64,000 nucleotides of DNA, taken from positions 8,059 through 72,058 of the forward strand of contig DF237229.1 in assembly GCA_000708835.1 (NCBI GenBank), read 5' to 3'. The notes below the pieces were generated by a model. The model ran no database searches and was not told the origin of the DNA. It worked only from the letters and a program-made list of their open reading frames with translations. The position numbers and the translations under genes were made by a program. Shown here piece after piece: positions 1 to 12,234 of the stretch. The stretch comes from Klebsormidium nitens. Taxonomy: Eukaryota; Streptophyta; Klebsormidiophyceae; Klebsormidiales; Klebsormidiaceae. Position 1 is the first letter of the stretch, and each line of letters begins with the position of its first letter.

Positions 1-1257
1 TGCGCATGAATTGTTTGTTATCACTGACTCAACGACGGAATTGCACTGCGGCATGCTTCAAGCCATGGCCTCGGAGCCATCATTGATTGCATGGCCGTCT
101 ATATGAAGCCAACACACGGTCGATGCGAAATCTGGTATAGGCTATTGCTCAACTCCTTGCAGTGCATGTGTTACATGCTAGCTAGCTCTCCTATACCGGT
201 TCGATCATGCTGCAGCTTATCATAAGCTGGCATGATCGATATAGTGTAAAGCTAGGTCTACTAAAACTAGCCTATAAAACTAGCCAGTGCCTCGACAGCA
301 TATGCAATAGCTAGCTGACGTACTCCACGGTTCTACGTACATGTGAACATCAATTCAGAAGTCTCGATCCGACTCCATACTAATGATGGTCTCTTTTCGT
401 ACTCGCTGTAGCGCCAAATAGGCCATAGGCTTCTCCGACACATGGCAATGATGCAAGCTCGTTAAGCTCCCGGCTGCTCTCCGTGTACGTCTTTATTATG
501 GGTTTTGCATAACGCTGACGGTTCAATCTAAGATCGTTGTACGCGTTAGTATATGCTGGGCAATCGTACACGAAGTGGTTTATAAGTTCGTCTTCATGAC
601 GCTGCTAGCTGCCGGAGAATTGAAATATATGCACAATCTTTCACCACGTACGCGCTTTCCTCTGCCACTGGCCGCAAGTTTCCATGGCCAGAGTCTGGGC
701 GCCGGGCCCACCCTCATTACATCGTGCAGATGTACACGATGGCGCCATATCATGCAAGATCAATCTTTTAGTTTGGCCCGACAGTTTTCATTAATTTGAT
801 CCTCAATAAGCGGCCGCGCCAGACACTTGAATGCTCTCGTTACAACAAACGGCTTGAAAACTCGAGACCTTCTGAATTGACTCAACTCAACGCCTTGAAG
901 GTCTTCCCAAGGGCGGCTTGCCGCAAGCTCACCTAGGTCACCCCTCTTTTTGAGGAAGCTGAATTGTCGCCCATCTCATGTTTGTGCAAATCCATATAAC
1001 ATGAACGAGCCTTGTTCCTTTTGAATTTCTACTCTATGCACAGAGCTCTGATTGTGACGGCTTACGATTGTTAAAGGGATCTCTTTCAGTCATTTTCTTC
1101 AGCTTGACTTGACTTGCTGGACGCCTAAGCAACATGTCTCTCTATTTTACAGACAGCCCGCGTAGCACTATGATACAGACGGCCGCATCATTTTGAGCGA
1201 CGCGTGAGCTCTTGCCCGTATTTGCGCGCTGCTGCCTCCCCCGGCTGACTTGCGTGC
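1..1257. other. Intergenic, no supported gene
   Basis: I see no gene here. Bases 1-780 are rich in short self-complementary words (GCTAGC, CATGC, GTAC and TATA-like runs), the same texture as several other spacers in this window. The stretch from about 780 is less biased and runs into the 3' end of the CNGC gene. The small open frames at 380-571 and 575-799 have no recognisable motif and no splice context. Confidence 0.6.
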
Positions 1258-4200
1258 TCAGTCCTGCGGCTTGGGCGATATGAACATGGCGGTGTACATG
1301 CGCAGCTTGTCCCGCCTGCGCGCCGCGCTCTGGCTCGCATCCGCTGCTGCCTCCGCTTCTGGGGCCCCGGGCCGCGGCAACGAGAGGCTGGACACGAGGG
1401 GCACCAGCTGCTTGCGCGGCCGCGCGGTGGCCGCAACCGTCTTGTAGCGCCGCCACGCCAGCTGGATGGTCACAGCCGCCCACGTGCGCCAGTGCTGCAC
1501 AACAACGGGGCAGGGAGGCAGGGTAAGGGAACTGACAGCCGATTAACGCCGGAGACAGGCGGCTAAGCACGTGATATGGGATGTCCTAAATCATCGAGAC
1601 ACTCCTAGGTTGCAAACCTCAGGGTTCCAAGATCCAGCTTGACAAGGGACGCAGTTTCAACTGATCGTGTCCACAATTTTCAAGAAAAGCGGCACACGTC
1701 GTGCTAAGAAGACGCAGAATCCAAGCCAGCTCGGTCACGTCTGCATGTGACAGTGACTCGTGGCGGGCGCTGACCGGGGAGTAGTGTCGGATGGTGCGGC
1801 GCAGCTTGGCGGACTGGAGGCGGTGCGGGAAGTGCGCGGTGACGTACTGCAGGTCCTCCGCCTCCAGCACGAACGCGTCCACTGTGTCCACGCACTCCAG
1901 GCACGCCGCCGACAGCGGCAGCCGGTGCTGGTCCGCCGTGCGGCCCAGCCCCCAAGTCAGCAGCTCCTCGCCGGTGAAGCTGCCGGGCCACAGGATGGCG
2001 GTCGAGGGCCGCCCGCCCACGATGTGCACGTTGCGCAAGTGGCCGCGCACAAGGAACAGCATGCTGCGCACTGGCTCGCCAGCACGCGCCACGACGAGGC
2101 CGGGCGTGAAGAGCGCGGGGCGCAGCCGCTCGCAGATAATGTCGAGCAGCGCCGGGTCCATGTAGGCGAACAGCGGGACGCGCTTGACCAGGTCCAGGCA
2201 GAGGTGGCGCTTGATGTCGCGGCGCAGGCCCTCGGGCAGGTCGGCGATGAGCGCCTCCTCGTCGATGCCGCGCGTGGCGGCCCACCGCTGCCGCTCGTAC
2301 GCGCCCACGCTCGTGCGCAGGGGCGAAGGCAGCTGGCGGCGCGACATCCACCAGCCGAGGTCCTGGCGGCGCGCACGCATCTCCTCCACGCGGTGCCGCA
2401 GCGACTGCAGAAACACCTGCAGCACAACCGCAGCGCGAGGGAAGGCGTGTGAGCAGGCCGGAGATAGCCGGGCAGAGAAGGTCAGCCCGAGGCAGAGGGT
2501 TGTGGTCGCAGGCTGCTGCGTACGACAAACATGAGTCCGACACTATCGTGAGGGCACGTTCAAGAACCGTCGAGGAAGCGTGTGTTGATGCAGGACCACG
2601 GAGCACTGAGAGCGGAACCTGATGTTGGTCGCACGTTCGTCTTGACGCATCCATACTGGCTCGCACCAACAGAGGAACGTGACAGCAGCGAGGCTCGTGG
2701 CACGCGGGGACGAACCTGGACGTTCCCAATGAGGCCGACGAAGAGGAGCACGCCGGACACAACGAGGACGATGCAGAAGATGGTCTCGGGCAGGTATGTG
2801 CTGGGGGTGAGCGCGTTGCAGAACGAACTGCATGAGATCAGCCAAGGTCAACACAACACCGGGGAGGCGCTGAATGCTTGTCCAAAGCAACCTTTGGTAA
2901 TGATCGAAGCGCTTGAGCCAGCACGAAAAGTGCATAAACGTACAACGTCGCAGCAGGGGCGGCGAGCCGGTTGCACGATAAGATGTACCGTCTTTCCATC
3001 ATCATGAGCGCCGCGGGCTGACCTGAGCGTCATGAGCCCCCAGAAGAATGGGAACAGGATCTTCTCGGCCACGCTGGGGCGCGTCACAAGCGGCAGCGCG
3101 TTCCAGTAGATGCCGTACGGGAAGCCGCCCGTCCCCGCCAGGCAGAAGGTGCTCGCGGTGCTGTTCTGGGCCCACGCCAGGCGGGGGGCGCTCAAGAGTG
3201 TCTCCTCGTGGAAGGCGATGGGCGGAGCGCAGCCCAGGAACTGTTGCTGGCACCCAGAGGCTGCCCGGCACTGCCCACTGAGGCAGCTTTGAACGCGGGC
3301 TGCGGCAAACAGATACCACAAAGCGCCGAAGACCTGAAATGAGGGGAGACGACGTAAAGAGGTGACGATTTTGACGGGTAAATGAACAAGGGCAGAATAC
3401 ATACACAAGCTGGCATTAAAAAGCAGGCAAGGATTCGTTCAGAGAAACTTGTCTAACATGATGACAACCCATACCCATACCAGAGGTCCGTGCAGGATCG
3501 CAACTGGAGCAACTTCGACGTTAAGTCCTTCATAGGTGTGCCTAGGAAGATGCTCTTGCTGGCTGGAGAAGCGTCACCCTCACGATCTGTTGTCATGCTT
3601 TCTTCCCCCAAATCATCAAAACTGTCTGGCCAGGTCTGGCTATGACTGACCAGGTCTGGCCACAGCTGCCATGAAAGAGGCCTTGATCGTTTTTCGAAAA
3701 ATCGGAACAAGAGATGAAGAGAGAAGTGGGCTCCTTGCAATGACACTGACTAGGAAGAGAAAGGCGTTCTTACATGTGCGGCCACGCAGTAGGCTGCGAA
3801 GTTGAGGAGAAAGCCCCACCAGGCGCCCCCAAAGATGTACCCCACCACGCGCTGCATGCTGCGCACCAAGGCCAGCGTACGCAGCAGCCGCAGCAGGTAC
3901 TGCAGCAGCAGCGCAAACAGCAGCACGGTCGGGGCGCGCAACGGGGTGCCGCTACTCAGCAGGTGCGGGACAATCACCCACACCGTCACCTGCGACAGAT
4001 ATGCAGGAAGGGCCGTGAGCACGGTGTAACAGCCATGATGCACAATACCTTGTCAACACGGAGCGCTTGTCGTCAACCCAAAGCGCATCTGTGACTCCTG
4101 TAAATTCACTCTTTGTCAAACTCTGGCCATTGTACGAGCGCAGCCAACCTCAGCAGAGACCCTCGTAAAAATTTTACAGGCCCCCTGGACCCCCCCGGCA

Positions 4201-5504
4201 TGGCGGGCCTGGCCCGCTGTGTGCGCTGCTGACCTGGGGGATGGGCAGGATGACCAGCACGTCCAGCAGGAGGCCCCCCCGCGGGTGCGCGTAGTGCGCG
4301 GCCACTTTGCGCGGGTCCGTGACCAGCTCCCCGTTGCCGAGGCGCAGCGAAGAGCGCGAAACGTAGGCGAGGCGCGCCTGCAGGCCCATGTTGGCCAGGA
4401 AGAGCAGGTCCAGCAGCGAGCGCAGCACAGTGACCGCCACCGCAAAGCCAGCCTGAACGTAGACGCAGAGGCGGGCGGGGTCCACGCCGAGGAGGTAGTA
4501 GAACAGGGGGTCCACCGCCATGCCGGTGAGCAGGGACAGCAGGAACACGCGGTGCCACACCTGGGGTAAGGGGAAGAGTGACGGCAGGTCACTGTCTGCT
4601 CAGGCAAGAGTTCATCAAGGGAAGGAATGCATGACCAAGGGCGCAGAAAGAAGGGGCCAGGCTGCAAGTCCTTGGGAAGTTAGCAGTGGGGCCAGAAGAA
4701 TGCCCAGATCCAAAGCGAGTCATACATGCCCATTTGAGTCCTTCTTCTGAGCGCACAAGCTTGACCCTCATTGTCTGCCCAAATTGCATCATTAAGGCCT
4801 GTTTAGATGGTTTCATCAAAAATTCTCATACGGTTGCTGAACGGGGATAACCTGATCCAAACTCAGGCCCCAACTACAAATTTTGCTCGCTGAGGATTGC
4901 AGCTTTGTGTTCGATGAAAGCATCGAACTTTTTCTGTCAAGAAGCGGGGCCAAAGTTCGGGCGACGTGTCCCCCTGTCATAGAACGAGCAACTCACCTTG
5001 ACCGGTCTTGAATGCGGGTTCAACACGGACGTAAACCACAACCACCTGCGCTTGCCCCTCCTGCCCCGTCTCCCACCGTCCTCACCCGACCGCGCCTCCC
5101 CATCAGAGTCGGGATACATGTCATTGTAATTCCGCCACTCAGTGGCGCCTGCCTCCAGGTCCAGCCCATGTCGTCCGCGCACCAGCGACACCGCACTCCC
5201 TGTGCTGCGCCCACTCTCGTTACGGTCATACGTCCTGCAGGCAGCAGAAATGCGACCACTTTCAGCGACTTGCCAGGAGCTCCACATTACAAAACAAAGT
5301 AGCCAACCAGTAGAAGCAACAGACTTCGAACCGTGCTGATCAACACCTCAGCCACTTGCCGAAGCTGATCATTAAACCTGGAGCCCACCAAGCGTGCCCC
5401 CACCTGGTGGGAGCTGTCCTGCTTGCTTCTCCGCCTGCGAGCCCATGTGGCAGAGGAGGCCGCCCCGTTGACCACCGGGTGTCCTCCACCGCCTCAGGTC
5501 CCAT
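1258..5504 (-). CDS. CNGC: Plant-type cyclic nucleotide-gated ion channel, 8 exons, about 727 aa
   Basis: Six-transmembrane cation channel gated by cyclic nucleotides and calmodulin, expected at the plasma membrane. Exons (minus strand, 5' to 3'): 5504-5404, 5234-4997, 4560-4234, 3989-3774, 3333-3023, 2827-2716, 2416-1775, 1494-1258; phases agree throughout. S1-S3 lie at about residues 114-222. The S4 segment is Arg-rich (LLRLLRTLALVRSMQR). The pore helix FFWGLMTL is followed by SSFCNAL at about 398-404, so the potassium-type GYG is absent, as in plant CNGCs. C-linker and cyclic-nucleotide domain span about 436-640, with the plant phosphate-binding signature FTGEELLTW near 582-590. An IQ motif (TIQLAWRRYK) follows at about 658-667. 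Length fits plant CNGCs (about 700-750 aa). The first two exons rest on splice sites and phase only; an in-frame ATG at 5287 is the alternative start. The gene is divergent from ATX1. Confidence 0.88.
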
Positions 5505-6339
5505 GAGCGAGCTGTGCGACGCGCTGCGGATCCCCGAGTCTGCAAGCGCCGTGGCTGCTCATACGCGGGACCCCTTAGCCAGCAGCTCTGTGCGAGCACG
5601 CAGCATTCTTGACCACCACAAGTACTCCAAGCATCGCTGCCATTGATTGCCTTGCCACCACGTGGAACTTTAAGACATGGCGACCCCTGCTGCCCCTGGC
5701 GACTGCGGTCACGAGTCACGACCCACAAAATCATTGAATGTCACAAATCCGCATGCCTCGGCTAGCCAGCCGTCGCCTCACGCGAGCACATGGCCACGAG
5801 TCGATAACATAGTGTCAAGTCTTCGCGAGGGCTGTCAGTTCAAGGCATGATAATGACCGGGAATTGGCTTCTGACACCCGTTCAGAATTCATCTTCAATT
5901 GAATTGAGTTACCTAACTTCGATGAGAAGGGAGCACGCGCGCTGGAGAACACGGTGCATGGAACCTCTCCAGCCTTCAAACTTCAAAGTTCACACCTGAG
6001 GCTGAGGCGTGATTTTCATCGAGGCGGCTGCCTTCACAATTCAGAAGCAAAGCAAAGCTGCTGATCTCCCTTGTTGGGCGGCTCTTCACGAAGGGATCTG
6101 CCACCATCTACAGGGCAATTGGGCTTCGCGGGGTTTCCTTGCTCAAGCAAGAGGGAGTTGCAATCGCCTGATTGCCATTCTGTTCTCTGTTGATTGTCAC
6201 GCGGTTCTTGTTGGAGGTTGGACACAACATTGACAAGGGCAGATTGTTTGACTCGACTTGGTGTCAGAACGGGTGCACCCAGCCCTCTGATCGTTGCTCA
6301 AGCTCTTCACGAAGGGTTCTGTGAGAGGATCCAGCAGCA
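5505..6339. promoter_or_regulatory. Shared spacer between CNGC and ATX1
   Basis: This divergent spacer carries the 5' ends of both neighbours. A 20-base word with one mismatch occurs at 6081-6100 and again at 6302-6321, just before the ATX1 start; the first 15 bases (GCTCTTCACGAAGGG) are identical. This suggests a small local duplication of the ATX1 5' leader. No convincing TATA box was picked out. Confidence 0.4.
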
Positions 6340-7199
6340 ATGCCGCAGGTAAGTTCTTGAATGCTGTGGGTTTTCAGGCTGGCCCCCCCCGCTCAAAGTC
6401 CATGTAGTATGCCCACCGGTTGCAGAGTTTGCAAGCTGCCAGGGTGCAATGCAGAGGCATCCTGGTGCCCTCACAGAAATTGTGCTCCTAATTGCCAAAG
6501 AACCGCTGAAACTTTTTTACTAGGGACACAGGTCTGTATTGTCAGTCATGATTGGCAAGGTTTGATGTGCCCCATGCCTGCCTCAGCCTTGCTTGGTGCG
6601 CCTGGCCGTAACACCGCCTTCTGGAGAAAGACTTTCAAGTCCCCGCTTATTTGGTTGCCTCTCATCCTCCCAGACTGTGGAATTGAAAGTGGGCATGACT
6701 TGCGGGGGCTGCGTGGGTGCAGTCGAAAGAGTCCTCAAGAAGACTGAAGGTAAGGCCCTCACGTGCCCTCCGTATGGTTGGTGGATTTTGATCACAACCG
6801 CCATGTCTACAACGAGCATGTCTCCAACAGCCATGCTTTTGAGGGGCGCTCCAAGTGATGTTTGGAAATTTTCCAGGCAGGGCCCACGGTCTGGAAAGTG
6901 ACCGTGCCCCCAGACAAGCATCGGTTGCTTACATGCTGTTTCAGTTATGATCATTGACTTATCTCTGGTAGGACACTGCGCTCGAGTCAGCATGTGTCTA
7001 TTCAGAGCACGCGAGCATCACTAATGGGCTTGTTACAAACCATGCCGGAGTCCCTGGTCATGTTTCTTCGTCAGGGGTCCAGTCGTACAACGTGGATCTT
7101 CAACAACAGAAGGTGACGGTGGTCGGAGATCTGGACCCACAGATGGTCCTAGAAAAGGTTGCAAAAACTGGAAAGCCGACAAGTTTTTGGACCAACTGA
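6340..7199 (+). CDS. ATX1: ATX1-like cytosolic copper chaperone, 3 exons, 69 aa
   Basis: A single heavy-metal-associated (HMA) domain protein that binds Cu(I) and delivers it to P-type copper ATPases of the secretory pathway. Exons: 6340-6348 (Met-Pro-Gln only), 6674-6749, 7075-7199; phases match. The metal site is MTCGGC at residues 11-16, the canonical MxCxxC. It is followed by the expected helix (VGAVERVL) and the second strand-loop block ending GDLDPQMVLEKVAKTGKPTS. The 69-aa length is that of yeast ATX1 and the core of plant ATX1, without the plant-specific C-terminal extension of CCH. The first exon is only nine coding bases, so gene finders can easily miss it; the start codon is chosen because ATG-CCG-CAG abuts a strong donor (CAG|GTAAGT). 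Confidence 0.92.
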
Positions 7200-8420
7200 G
7201 ACTCTGTCAGAAGAGTTACCGAGAACCTCTTAGGTAAGTTGGTGTAGTTGTCGAAGTGTCTTCGGGTTTGGGGCCGTCGCATATGAGTTTGAGTCCTTGC
7301 TTACACCCCACACCCTTGCTAGGTCGTCACAATCTACCTGGAATGTAATTGAAGAAAGCTGCTCCAAGTCTGATCAGCGCTTGTAAAGACTCAGATCCAT
7401 GTTGTAGAGTATCAATCAAGAATGCTTAAAAAATTCTTGATCACAGTCCTGCAACTGACCTTGAACTACCTTGAATCGAGAGTGGACTCGCAGCTTCAGG
7501 TCAGTTGAAGTTGCAAAAAACCCAGCGGCAAAGCCTCTGATTACACAAGGGCTAGCTCAGCTCCTAAAGGAAGTTGCGGTTAGGGGCCCATGAGCCGGTA
7601 CTTCAGGCTGCACATACATGAGCGTTTGATCTGGCACGCTCAGCGAATAAACAACTCTATGCAATGGGCGGGCCCCGTTTGGTGTGCAACCGTCGATCAT
7701 TTGGATGACATGCAATTATTGAATTCATTCCACGTCAAATGGTGGCATGATCGAGGGCATCTCCCACGTAAGACTCAGATATACATCCGATATCAGTATC
7801 GAGAGTCAAGCAGTCACTACCGTCGATCGTGGTTGGGATATAAGATATTAGGTTAGACCTTCGATTCGGAAAGGCTGTAACTTAATTGAATTTCGTTGCA
7901 AGAGTAGCGGTTGATTACACGCCGGCCGTGCCGGTTCATATACTAACATCCACGTTTGCCAACAGACAGAACAGAGACATCCATCCAATTTTGTCTGGGC
8001 GTGTATTCGTGTCCATGTAATCAACTTAATATGCATGATATGTATGGATGCAATCCAGCCTGCCGCGTGCAGCCCCCAGCAGGGGCTGTACAGTATCCGC
8101 GCCTCCATCACAGCATGGCGTGAAAGAGATCATGCACAGTTTCACACGTACGAATCGCGTGTTTAGTAGTATGCATGTTAAAGAAAGCGCATCTAAGCAA
8201 TGCCCTGACCTTCGCATTAATATTAATGTGTACGTACAGGTAGTGCAAAGTACATCAAACTCAATCATCTCAACAGGGCAGCCGGCAAAATCTTTGACGG
8301 TCCATCATGAGTCCGATGGAAGAGCAAGTGAAGGAGTGAAGGCTTGGCTTTGAACCCTGCAAACCCGCAAGCGTGCACAGAGTTCCTCTCCCTCGCGGAC
8401 TCCCCGCACCTGCTCCTCCG
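7200..8420. other. Convergent spacer between ATX1 and NMT
   Basis: Lies between two 3' ends. Up to about 7550 it is AT-leaning with no motif I can name. 7600-8280 is palindrome-rich spacer sequence (GTACGTAC, CATGCAT and ATTAATATTAAT-type words). The open frames here (for example 7590-7856 and 8048-8353) look like chance. Confidence 0.5.
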
Positions 8421-11400
8421 TCACAGCATGACAAGCCCCACTTGCCGTGGTTGCAACTCCTTGTTTAGCCGCCAGTTGTAGAGGTAGTAGTGCAGGAAGC
8501 CGTCGCCCGGCCCAAACTTGAGGTCCTTGAGGAAGGCCTCGTTGTGCTGGATGTCCAGCGCGTTGAAGACGTCGAAGTCGTCTTGCTTGGCCAGGATGAG
8601 GGCGTCCGTCATGAGCTGCTCCAGCGGCACGCTGGTGGCCACGTTGTAGAACGAGTAGGCCGCCTTGAGCGTCGAGTGCTCCGGGTTGCCGATGATGGAC
8701 GACGGCAGCGTGTAGAAGCTGCACAGGTCGCTCACGCGCCCGCCCTCGCCGCCAATCACGTAGCTGCTCACCACGCCCGCCGCGGGCAGCAGCAGGTGCG
8801 CGATCTCTTCCTCCGACAACACCGGCGCAATGGCGAATTGCTGCACCGCACAGGCCGGGCCGGCGGGTCAGGCTTGCTGGACAAAAGAGGGAGAGGGGCC
8901 CGCCTCTGCTCCGAGAACCCTTCCCCACCTCAAGACTAAACTGAGAGTTCGACAGGCAGGTCTCGTCAGGACTGCTCGCTCAGAGACGAGTACCGGACAG
9001 CGCCCAGCTGAGGCTTGCAGTCTCAAGTTGAAGTAGACGCCATGTGATCAGGCGGACGTCCGTGAAGAAAGGAAGACAGGCCACACAGGACCTTTTCGCT
9101 CTTGACAAGAGAGCACAAGTCCGCTTTTTAGGCCTGTCCGCGCGCTAACCTGGAGGTAGGTGGTGACGAGCGCGGTGACGGCGGGGACGTCGGCGGGGTG
9201 CATGGGGCGGATGCCGGGCGAGAGGGGCTGCTCGGGCAGCTTGTAGAGCTTGATGGTGCGCGCCATGGTCATGTTGCGCGCGAGGCGGCTGAAGCCGACG
9301 TCGATGAGCTTCTTGGGGTTGAGGCTGCGGTGCCAGTAGCGGCACGTGGCCAGCGGCTTGGGCAGCACCACGCCCGCTGTGTACACCGCCTGCCAAGTGT
9401 CGCGCAGGTGCACGCGCCGCGTGATCTCGCGGATCAGCACCGGCGCCAGCCGCTTGCTGCGCAGCTTCTTGTGCACGCACAGAAAGTTGATCTCCGCCAT
9501 GCGCACCACCGCAGACTGCACGCGGATGCGCGCAGGGACGCCTGGGGGGGAAGACAGCGGGACGGATTGGTTGGAGGACCACGAGACATGGTGAGGGATA
9601 AACTCGAAGACTCAACTTTCCCACGCCAACCGATCCGGTTGCCCTCCATGGATTCGAATACCGGAACGACCGAACGTTTTCCGAGCGCGGCAAAGATTGC
9701 CGCTCAAAGCTCGTGTACACAGTCATTGACGTGGCTTGTGGGCTCTTTGTGCGCAACCAGCTTGACTGCGTCAAGACGAAAACTACACGGATGCCGCTCC
9801 ATTCCGAGTTGCATCCTGAAAGGAGATTCCAACATTCTCGTCTAATAGAGGGTTCTGCCGACACATGTAGTTCCCGGAAGTCTTCTGCCGAAGTTGCTAG
9901 TGACCACTTGCATAGAAGCCAGTTCGATAAACGGTGTGGTACGAAGCGCATCCCACCCCGTCAGGCCCCATGTACGAGAGTCCACGTTCAGTCCCCGGTT
10001 CTGAGGGGGGGGTGCACTAACCTGAGATGAAGGCGACGAGCTTCTTGGAGGTTTTGGCGCGCACCCCGATGTGCCACTGCGAGGTGTAGCCCGGCAGCTT
10101 GAGCGCCCAGCGCAGAAACTCCTTGGAGTAGTCAAAGCGGAACATGTTGTCGTCGTCCTCCACGTAGTTGTTGGTCAGCAGCGTGTACACCTCCACGATC
10201 TCCTGCACCGCACGAGAGAAACCACCAAGTCAGAGAAACACCCTCAGCTGGGGCTGACATATATCAACGAAAAGAGGGTACGGCCGCTTGCCGAGGATCA
10301 TATGCCAATCCCTCAGAACAACCACTCCGGAGCACTAGTGTTTGGCATCACTTTACGTAATAGCTCAGAATGAAACCCAACCGCACTGGAAAAGGGAAGG
10401 AAGCGAACAAAACTTGGAGACAAAAGATCTGGGGACCTGCCACAGCCTGCAACAATCAGAGTTGAACCCAGAGAAGCCCAAAAAGCACGAAAGAGTGGGC
10501 AGAAGGCGCAGGTCAAAAAGCCCTCAAAACCGGCTTTCTGGTCCTGTGACTTTCCTGAAACACAGACATCCTTTCCGTCCACGCCCCCTTGCCCTCACCT
10601 GGGCATCATTGACGTCGCAGGTGCACCACTCGTAGGCGCTGGGCAGCTTGTACGGCTCCTGCCGCACGTCCTCCACCTTCTGCGGCGGCTGGATGGCCCC
10701 CTCGGGCAGCTCCGGCGCACTGCGCTCTGCGCTGAACTGTGTCACCGGCTGCGTCTCCCAAAACGCGTGCGCCGCCTTGGCTGCGGCGTCCAGGTCCTTG
10801 TTGCTCGGCACCCCCCGCGCGCCCCGCATATCCGCATTCGCCAGCTGCACGCCACCTCGCACCATGAGTTAGGAATGCACCATCGCTCCGCTGCCCAAGC
10901 GCCTTGAGCTGGCGGACAGTGAACAGCACAAGTGTGCAAAAGCAATGAATCTGCTGGATTGCCTCATGACAGATGTCCCGCTCCTAAGATGCTTGCAACA
11001 GGGAGCGTCAGGCACCAAGGCCATGTAGCAAATTGCTGACAGCGGATTCCCCTAGGAAACTCAGAAAACCATTCACGATCCTCTGCACCCAGGCAATCGC
11101 AGCAGCTGAATGCATCCAGCCTCCCTCAGCAGTAGGAGTGTTGCATTTTAGGGTTCCAAATCCTTCTGCATAATCTTCTCTGGGCACTATCCAAATCACC
11201 TGCTTTGAAGCCTGATCGGACTCTTTCTCATGTTGTCAATAAAAGCAAGCTGGAAGCCAAGAGATCCAATGCTTTGGACAAACACCACCACTGCCCAGCT
11301 AGGCAACCTCACCGTCCGCGTCATCGCCTCCATCAGCTTGCCAATGTCCTTCTCCCTGTCCCCCTGCCCGTTGCTCCCTTCCCCCGCCAGGTCTGGCGGT

Positions 11401-11597
11401 GGTGGTGCCGCCTCTGCATCTGTGCCCTTGCCCGATGCCTTGCCCTTCTTCCCCTTCCCCTTGAGCCCCAGCTTTTCTTTCCACTTCTTCTTCTCGGCTG
11501 GCCCCTCCTGTGCTACCTGGCCAGCAGCCGCCTCTTCTGCCGCCCGCGCAGCGCCCCAGGGCACCGCACCCTCATTGCTTGGGCCCTCCGAGGCCAT
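8421..11597 (-). CDS. NMT1: Glycylpeptide N-tetradecanoyltransferase (N-myristoyltransferase), 5 exons, 507 aa
   Basis: Transfers myristate from myristoyl-CoA to the N-terminal glycine of target proteins in the cytosol and at ribosomes. Exons: 11597-11313, 10844-10599, 10202-10022, 9541-9150, 8840-8421; every junction is in frame. Diagnostic blocks are [10 protein letters not shown] near the start of the catalytic core, [20 protein letters not shown], the family signature [20 protein letters not shown], and [16 protein letters not shown] near the end. The protein ends GLVML, and the terminal carboxylate is the catalytic base in this family. The N-terminal 90 residues hold a lysine-rich stretch ([18 protein letters not shown]), like the polybasic region of animal NMT1. 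The ATG at 11597 has a good context (AAGATGG); the open frame extends a few codons upstream without another ATG. Divergent from U1A. Confidence 0.95.
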
Positions 11598-12234
11598 CTT
11601 CGTAAGCAATACACTGAGTCACAACGTCTAAGCTGTGTGTAGCCGAGCACACTCGCTGCTCGAGCCCACCATAGGTTCTATATCAATGCATTGCCTCCTC
11701 AATCCACCAATTGCAGCAAGCAAGGCCGCACCCCTTCACGTCACAGCTCAGCAAGCATAGCGGTAGCTGGAGCAATTATGAATCTGTTGAAGTGCTGCGT
11801 GCAGTGTCTTCCCAATTTACTGAAAATTAATTGCGTCTTTTAATAATTCGTGATATTAAAGTCTTACTGCTCGGCAGCTTCTACCGTGGAACACAAACTG
11901 CCTTCTCAGACTCTCCGGCCTGATTTGTATATTCTGTACCTGGCTGCAGCAACAGCCGGGGAAACGCCACGGGGAATAGACTTCCTGTGATATCTAAGAT
12001 ATCTCTAAAAGTGAGGGATGAGCAGCAGCACTCTTTTTCCTGATCATGTCCAACCTAGGACCAAAGCCTAAGGTAGTGAACTGTGAAGGCAACTGCAGGG
12101 CGGTCTGCTCGTGCTCAGTAGCGCAGCTTATTCCGTTGTTGGTTCCATCAGCTTCATTGCTAACAGCTTCTGTGTGGGGTGGTGCCAACTGTAGAGTCGT
12201 TTCTGAATCGATCGGTGGACGGGGCGGAGCCACC
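11598..12234. promoter_or_regulatory. Divergent promoter spacer between NMT and U1A
   Basis: About 640 bases separate the two start codons, so both 5' leaders and promoters must lie here. An AT-rich core (TTTTAATAATTCGTGATATTAAAG, about 11837-11862) is the likeliest nucleosome-poor centre. No clear TATA box or known box was identified. Confidence 0.35.

Noticed and set aside
1704-2762. A 352-codon minus-strand frame and similar GC-rich frames over the CNGC cyclic-nucleotide domain
   Set aside because: Shadow frames of the real exon, caused by high GC; Pro/Ala/Arg-rich with no motif.
5287-5475. Arg/Ser-rich minus-strand frame (RRRRSKQDSSHQ) as the CNGC N-terminus
   Set aside because: A different frame over the same bases gives an ATG at 5504 and the phase needed by the next exon; this frame does not.
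9145-9951. A 268-codon minus-strand frame over NMT exon 4
   Set aside because: Out of frame with the EINFLCVHK signature; a shadow.
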